The translations under genes and the position numbers were made by a program. A stretch of DNA of 64,000 nt from Cryptomeria japonica (Eukaryota > Streptophyta > Pinopsida > Cupressales > Cupressaceae), in the NCBI RefSeq assembly GCF_030272615.1, contig NC_081409.1, positions 615,332,755 to 615,396,754 on the forward strand, in the 5' to 3' direction. The notes under the pieces were generated by a model, which saw only the letters and a list, made by a program, of their open reading frames with translations, searched no databases and was not told the origin of the DNA. Positions 58,555-64,000 of this stretch are shown piece after piece. Position 1 is the stretch's first letter. Each line of letters opens with the position of its first letter.

Positions 58555-61128
58555 TCATCTCCTATCCCTAGGGCTAGTGGCTGGAGAGTGTCGACTGGAC
58601 GCTCCCTCCTGATCTAGCCGTGAAGGTGGACCCATGGGTGTGTAGCGCGATACAGACCGTGAGTGACTCCGAGAGGAACTCCTATGATCCCTATCCATAA
58701 GGATCGCGCGATAGGTGGTAGCCTTGGCCTGAGCTGCTACTAGATCTCGCCGCGCCTGCTGGAGGTCCTCTGATAGGACTCTCTCTCTCTGCTACGCCCA
58801 CTGGACGTCCTCTGATAGGACTCTCTCTCTCTCCCTCCATATATCTACCTATACTCGGAATGGGGAAAACAAGTCCTCATGCCGACCTGCATTCCCCTGA
58901 GGCCTATAGGCAATCTGTGAGGAACTGGGGATCTGTGCTATCATGGAAATATCTGTCATTGCCTGCTGAATCAGGGAACGCCATTCCTGCACATTAGCTG
59001 TGGTAGTAGAACAGATTTTTGTTAGTACCATTCTATATCATCAAAACATTAATCAATCAATATAAAACTACTATACCTGGATCTCCCTCACGCCAGTAGG
59101 GATCATGATATGGTACTATCTGTGCCTGGGCACTGCTAGGCTCCCCTCGCTCGAATAATCTGTGCACGATGGGTGTAGGCTAGACGGTACTAGGAACAGG
59201 TCTCCGTATCACCTCATGTTCCCCCTATTGGGGAATAAGAGGTGGATCCAGAGCTATGGTATCGTCTCCTGAATGGTGGGGAGCTGCATCCGATTCCTCC
59301 TCATCATCTCTATCCTCCTCCTTGTCATCCTCATCCTCATCCGCATCATCACCTGCATCTCCCTCATCCTCCTCTCTATCTGTATCCTCCTCCTCCTCCT
59401 CCTCGGCACTGGATTGATCACCTGTAGGTGGATCAGGATCTCCCGCCTCCTCATGATCCTCTCCCTCCTCTGGCTCCTCTGACCTGGATCCCTGGTCCTC
59501 GTCTTGGTCTCCATGTCTCCATGGGCCTGGATAGCCTGTCGGATGATCTGGTGAAAAGATAGGACCTGGATATGATCTCATAAACCATGAGACGTACCTG
59601 CGCTGTGCTCCAGGCTCTGCAGAGTAGTCAGTGACTACATCCTGATCAGATCCCTCTAAGTCTGTAGTCTCGATGTCATCTACCGTCGGCCTCGCTACTG
59701 CTCTAGGTCTGGGAAGGACCCGTGAGTGTCGAGTATAGATGGGCACATCGGCTGGAACACACTGCTCTAGCCCGAACTGCCTCTGTACTCGGTCGAAGTA
59801 GAAAGGGACTGTGATGTGTGCATATCATCCTCGCAGTAGGCGGTTCCTCTGTAGGCATGCTAACTATCTCTCCATACCATCCCATCTGTGCATCTGTAGG
59901 TAAGGTCTCCACACTATCACCTCGGCTGTCAGTCTGTCAAAAATCACTCTCCAATATAACAAATCTCCAAATCTCCACTCGCTGGTAAGTGGATAAGTGA
60001 ACACCCTAGGTCGCTCGCTCACTGTACTCAGCGGAAAGCCGACGGGCCTGGTGCATGTGAAGTGCTCTAAAATCCACACCTGCAGAAGTGTGCATGTCAT
60101 CAAACTGAACCCCTGTCCGAATACATACTCCTCAAGGTCGTGATAGAGATGTGCAAGCATACTCCAACCCCAAGCATACACTCTCCTGTGTCTCTCCATT
60201 GCTCTGATACACCATGTGAGACCCCCATGCATGTGTGTCCCTCGCCCATTAGGGCAGACGGCTAGTGCTATGATGGCTATCATAAGGCGTCTCAGAAGGG
60301 GTACCTCCCTTGTAGGATGTAAGAGCCAGCTGACCATGATGCGACCTCTCGTCTTGCTCGGCATGACTCTCCCTATGCAGTACACATACTCTCTCTGATG
60401 ATCCTCCACTGATCGATCGATCGCGTATGTAACTGTCGTTCCTCTGATAGGAAGACGAAGTATACGGTATACATCCTCGAGTGTGACCGTCAGCTCTCCT
60501 ACTAGAAGGTGAAAAGTGCATGTGTCAGGATCCCATCGCTCCATCAAGGCCATCAGCATCGCAGGATGAAATCGAATGGCCGGCATGAGAATCACAGACC
60601 ACAATCCCACAATCAATAGTGTGTCTCTCTCTGACTGAGTTAGCCACGGAATCTGATCTCGCAAAGTGCAAAGAATATGTCTCGCTATATGCTCTCTCAT
60701 GTACGGGAGACCCTGCAACATCAAAACATGACTGTAATCAGTACTTGATCATCAAAATCGCTAATGCAAACTGTCGTACATTGTATGCTAGCCTTGTAAC
60801 CCCTCGCCAGGCCCTGATTGGGGACCATGGCACCCTGTCAGGGACCATGGCGCCCTGTCAGGGACCATGGCGCCCTGAAGGGACCATGGCGCCCCTGTCA
60901 GGGACCATGGCACCCTGGGGGGACCAGGGCACCCCACAGGGACCATGGCGCCCTGGGTGGGCCCCGGTCAGCCTTCAAGGCCCGCATACGATCACAAAAA
61001 AAGTCAAACATGCGAAGAATCAAAAGTCAAACGTTCAGTCAACTCACCTCGTCCAGTGGCTCGTCGTCAATCACGGCCTGGCGCAGGATCTCGATCCTCA
61101 TGGGACGCTCCGGTCGTCGTGAAGGCAT
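58555..61128 (-). pseudogene. Antisense plant mobile domain (PMD) gene in E6, three exons
   Basis: Minus strand. Exon 1 61128-61048 (MPSRRPERPMRIEIL), donor gtgagt. Exon 2 60712-59077, after acceptor ttgcag, donor gtatag. Exon 3 58997-58555, after acceptor ccacag. Exon phases join correctly and no frameshift is needed. Exon 2 holds the PMD pattern of MAIN/MAIL-type proteins: RFHPAMLMALMERWDPDTCT, FHLLVGELTVTLEDVYRIL, then FYFDRVQRQFGLEQCVP. A long acidic run follows (about 59290-59420), then a Gln/Arg-rich coiled coil and an Arg/Ser C-terminus. Six stops (59866, 59827, 59227, 59182, 58851, 58794) are all TAG or TGA. The role in the element is unknown; PMD proteins of plants act in the nucleus in silencing. 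Confidence 0.82.
60821..60957 (+). repeat. GC-rich minisatellite in PMD intron 1
   Basis: About seven units of the form gggaccatggcgccctgtca, with variants, inside the first intron of the antisense gene. The motif is related to the reverse complement of the LTR minisatellite. Confidence 0.85.
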
Positions 61129-61695
61129 GATGATGGCTATGTGGGCTCTGCTGCACTGAATAGTGTTTTGAAATCAACAAAGTGACGAATACAAGTGTCA
61201 CTTTCGAGGTATATACTCTCGTTTGCTTATTCTTACTTTTTGAAACCCTAATTCTCCTCTGTCATTCATTTTATCATAACTTGAGTTTGGGAGATGCGAT
61301 TTTTGAACCATTTGTTGCGTTGGAATCGTATTTTCCTTCCCCTACTCTCGGGATGTTCCAAAAAGTGCTCTGATGAAGCCTATTTAGTGAACACCCCTCA
61401 TCAATACTCTCTTACACAATTTGTCGCAAGCAAACATGATACCCTGTTTCACCTCCCTAATAAGCAAGTCGAAATAGGGGGGGCATATAGCTACTCACAG
61501 ATTTCATCACTTTCCCTAGTAAGCATTAGGTGATTTTGTGATCGAACGTGTGTTTTGTAGGGTGCAGTTCCTAACTGTGTACTGCAGATACCGCTGGGGG
61601 CTTCGTCCGACAACTTATGGATATATCCTTTTTCAAATAATGTTTACTTTTCTGTACTTTAGCTTGCATATGCACATAGTACTCATATGACCGCT
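61129..61695. other. Region between the PMD gene start and the PPT
   Basis: About 570 bases with no convincing ORF. It must contain the promoter of the antisense gene if that gene has its own, but no box is clear enough to call. Confidence 0.45.
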
Positions 61696-61710
61696 AAAGT
61701 GGGGGCTAAA
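61696..61710 (+). other. E6 polypurine tract
   Basis: aaagtgggggctaaa directly before the 3' LTR. Confidence 0.88.
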
Positions 61711-63306
61711 TGTAGCGTCGTAAATTGTACGCACTTGCTAGGGTGGTACAATTTCGCACCTAGTTTAGCACCCGCCTTAATGCATTTTACATTCTGCATT
61801 GCATTTCTCCTTAAGCACTTAATTAATCAAATTAATTAGGTCTAAGGTCCTATTTCATCATTCTCTACATCATAAAATTGGGCCCTTTTCACTAAAGTGC
61901 GCCCTTCGCATTTTATTCCTCCAATGCACCACTTAATCAAAAACCCTAATTAAGTCCTATTTCGAACTTGGGGGCTTGGTTTTGAGGTCAAAACATCTCG
62001 AAATCACCTGTAACTTCAGGATTCTCTCTAAAATCATCATATCCGACGGCCCTGAAAATTTGGTGAAAAGTTGTCAGGACCGTGGTGCCCGGAGTGCAAC
62101 ATGGTCCTGGACATTTTTCCTAAAATTTTAGGAGCACGATCCAATCATAAAATAAAGCTTAACCCCAAGAAATTGGTGGGATATTCAATCTCTAGGTCGG
62201 CCAAAATACGAATTTACGACCTAGGGTTTCATACATAAAAGCTCTCTTTCCTCATTTGAAGGGAGGGGATTTTTGTTTCCAGGAACTTCATATGCAGCGA
62301 AAGAGCAGATCTTTGAAGACTTCAACATTCAATATCATTCTATCAAGCATCTATCAAATTCATTCATCCACTTAGGGCTTGGAAGACATTGAAGAACAAT
62401 AGGAGATTACCGACTGAAGATTGGCGTGTACTCCTCCCTTGAGGGTTGGGTATGATTTCATGTTGTTTTCATGTCTTTGCATAAGCTTCAATATATCATT
62501 TATTCATGCTTTAGATCACATTGCATCTTGATTTAGAGCATTTGCATTATCATTTACAAGCAATTAGGGTTTACTTTCTAGGTTGCTCTAGTTTGCTTTC
62601 TTGCATTTTTGGACCTTGCACACACACTAGGTCTGCACACACAATACATTTTACAAAACAACTTGGCTATTCGTGGAGGTGGAAATCACTGAAGCGAGGG
62701 TTTGACTAAGGCAAAACCCTATATAGCCGCCCCTCCCCCTTTTCAGATATTATTGTAGGTTTCAGGATTCGGACGACGCCGCGGGATACAAATCCGGAGA
62801 GAGAAGGTTGAGACAGCACTCTGTGTGAAGTTGCAGAGCAGAAGACTGGGACAGGGGCGCTGGGTGCCCTGGTCCTCCGGACAGACAGCTTTCAGACAGT
62901 TTCCAGACAGTGTTTCAGGGTGCAGAACAGTGGTTTCCGGTGCAGTTTTCAGGACGGTGGCGCCCGCGCTCCCATCCCGAACATTTTCAGTCCGATTTTG
63001 ACTCCGGGTACATATCTACATTCTTATTTCATCCTTGTATTTACAGCTGTTCATTGTTTAATCTCAATTCTGCAATCTTGTTATTAGTTTATACTTACAT
63101 TTTCGGATTAGGGTTTGAACTTGCATTACTTGATCTTACAATTTCAACAAGGGAATAGAAATCCTAATAGATATCCCATGGCTCTCTCTTTCACCAAAAG
63201 AAGTAGCCAATCATGCGATATCTCTAGGCTCTTTCGTATTCCGTAATGTGTGTCAAAAGGTAGGATTAGGGCATGATTAACCTAGTCTCGCTTTTTCCCC
63301 TACACA
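61711..63306 (+). repeat. E6 3' LTR
   Basis: 1596 bp; shorter than the 5' LTR because two minisatellite units are missing near 62860. Confidence 0.95.
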
Positions 63307-63311
63307 AGTAG
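63307..63311. repeat. E6 target site duplication, right copy (agtag)
   Basis: Matches 50507-50511. Confidence 0.92.
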
Positions 63312-64000
63312 CTTTTAGACATTTTTTTAGGGTGTCTACTTTTTTGCACACCATATTGGTGCACTTACCCATCCATTGCCTTATTTTCCTCCTTGACATA
63401 TGGAATCTCTTTGATCAAAATGTTGTAACTCTTCCACATCAGGTTAATCTCCTTAGCTGCATCCTTGTTGTTCTGAGTCGCAAGAATAACTTCTCTCAAT
63501 TGTTGTGCCTTGGGAAACCAAGTCACTCAACTTGGTTTAAAGAATGAAAGAATATTATCCTATTGGTCACATAATTGTGACATCAAAGAATAAGAGGTGT
63601 GCACCTCTTCCAATTTATTCATGACCTTATTGGAGATTTGCAACATTGAAGCTTTCCTGATTTCAAAATATCTTCTTTCAGCTTCATCTTTAGCCTCCTG
63701 TAATTCTTTATTCATTCTCTCTAATTCCTCTGGTTATGCCCCCTTAAGACTCTGCATTGTTCTCAATAAACAATTTTTTATGGCTTTCATTGAGAGCCAC
63801 ATGCATGTCCTTAAGCTTTGCATGTTTTTGCTCCAAATCATCCACAACTAACTGGGCAAATTGGGTTGCATGGGATGTTATAGCAGCTGCTTCAGAGGTA
63901 GTAGTATCTTCTAATGTTCTAATTATTGCATCCCTTGTCTTTTTTTGTGCCCCCTATAGGACCATTGGCTTCTATATGTTTAGGGTCTTAGCCCACATAG
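63312..64000 (-). pseudogene. Minus-strand coiled-coil ORF fragment, unknown
   Basis: Reading leftward from the window edge the frame gives an Ala/Thr/Glu-rich helical protein (TLEDTTTSEAAAITSHATQF; LVVDDLEQKHAKLKDMHVAL). A frameshift near 63750 moves it to LERMNKELQEAKDEAERRYF and on to about 63390. Stops are TAA/TAG/TGA. It looks like a coiled-coil accessory protein of another retroelement. Its end carries a ggtaagtgcacc string that could be a splice donor. Confidence 0.45.

Larger units (their letters stand above)
50512..63306 (+). mobile_element. E6: Tat-like dual-RNase H gypsy element with antisense PMD gene
   Basis: 12.8 kb. LTRs of 1657 and 1596 bp, perfect TSD, PBS, a long ORF with PR, RT, RNH, aRNH and INT in that order, then a 3.8-kb post-pol region with a spliced minus-strand gene, and a PPT. 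LTRs differ by about 2% by hand count apart from a minisatellite length change. Gag-pol has only three stops and no frameshift, so it is the youngest element here. No recognisable gag capsid precedes the protease. Confidence 0.93.

Noticed and set aside
59242-59514. His/Pro-rich and Arg/Met-rich ORFs opposite or beside the acidic run
   Set aside because: Other-frame readings of the acidic GAG/GAC repeat of the PMD gene.
60619-61159. Plus-strand ORFs of 167 and 113 residues
   Set aside because: They are the complement of the PMD gene and its intronic minisatellite.

Overview
This window is intergenic plant DNA made almost entirely of nested LTR retrotransposons plus one large inverted-repeat/satellite block. 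No host gene, rRNA, tRNA or CRISPR array is supportable. Plant origin rests on Tat/Ogre- and Athila-like Ty3/gypsy elements with tRNA-Asp-like and tRNA-Arg-like primer binding sites (PBS), a Ty1/copia-style PBS matching initiator tRNA-Met, and a plant mobile domain (PMD) gene. The TE density and element size suggest a large, repeat-rich genome; a gymnosperm is plausible but not shown.

Layout. E1 (273-11215, + strand) is a complete gypsy element with 1266-bp LTRs, a 5-bp target site duplication (TSD), decayed gag-pol and a long post-pol ORF. It sits inside E2 (- strand, 5' LTR at 19607-20675, gag-pol 19490 down to about 13520, then accessory ORFs running off the left edge). E2 in turn sits inside the reverse transcriptase (RT) of E3 (- strand, about 20676 to beyond 36230). 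E3's gag is separately interrupted by E4 (22840-32396, + strand), a non-autonomous element with 3.15-kb LTRs, a gag and an unknown ORF but no pol. At 37.8-50.5 kb lie two inverted arms of about 1 kb that flank CT/GA tracts and a CATATG-centred satellite. The satellite is interrupted by E5 (40762-45956, - strand), which has copia-type PBS and polypurine tract (PPT) but no pol. E6 (50512-63306, + strand) is a Tat-like dual-RNase H element with a spliced antisense PMD gene; it is the youngest insertion. The right edge holds a minus-strand coiled-coil ORF.

Several boundaries are fixed by biology as well as by repeats. Reading frames of the interrupted ORFs rejoin across the TSDs of E1 and E4. Hand-compared LTR divergence is about 5% for E1, about 8% for E4 (first 290 bp only) and about 2% for E6.

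The most notable points are these. E2 and E3 both place an archaeal-type RNase H (aRNH) between protease (PR) and RT, whereas E6 has the usual Tat order RT-RNH-aRNH-integrase (INT). E6 carries an intron-containing antisense PMD gene. The inverted-repeat block encloses a satellite built of alternating inverted units. Nearly all inactivating stops look like C-to-T changes of CAG, CAA or CGA codons, as expected from decay of methylated DNA.
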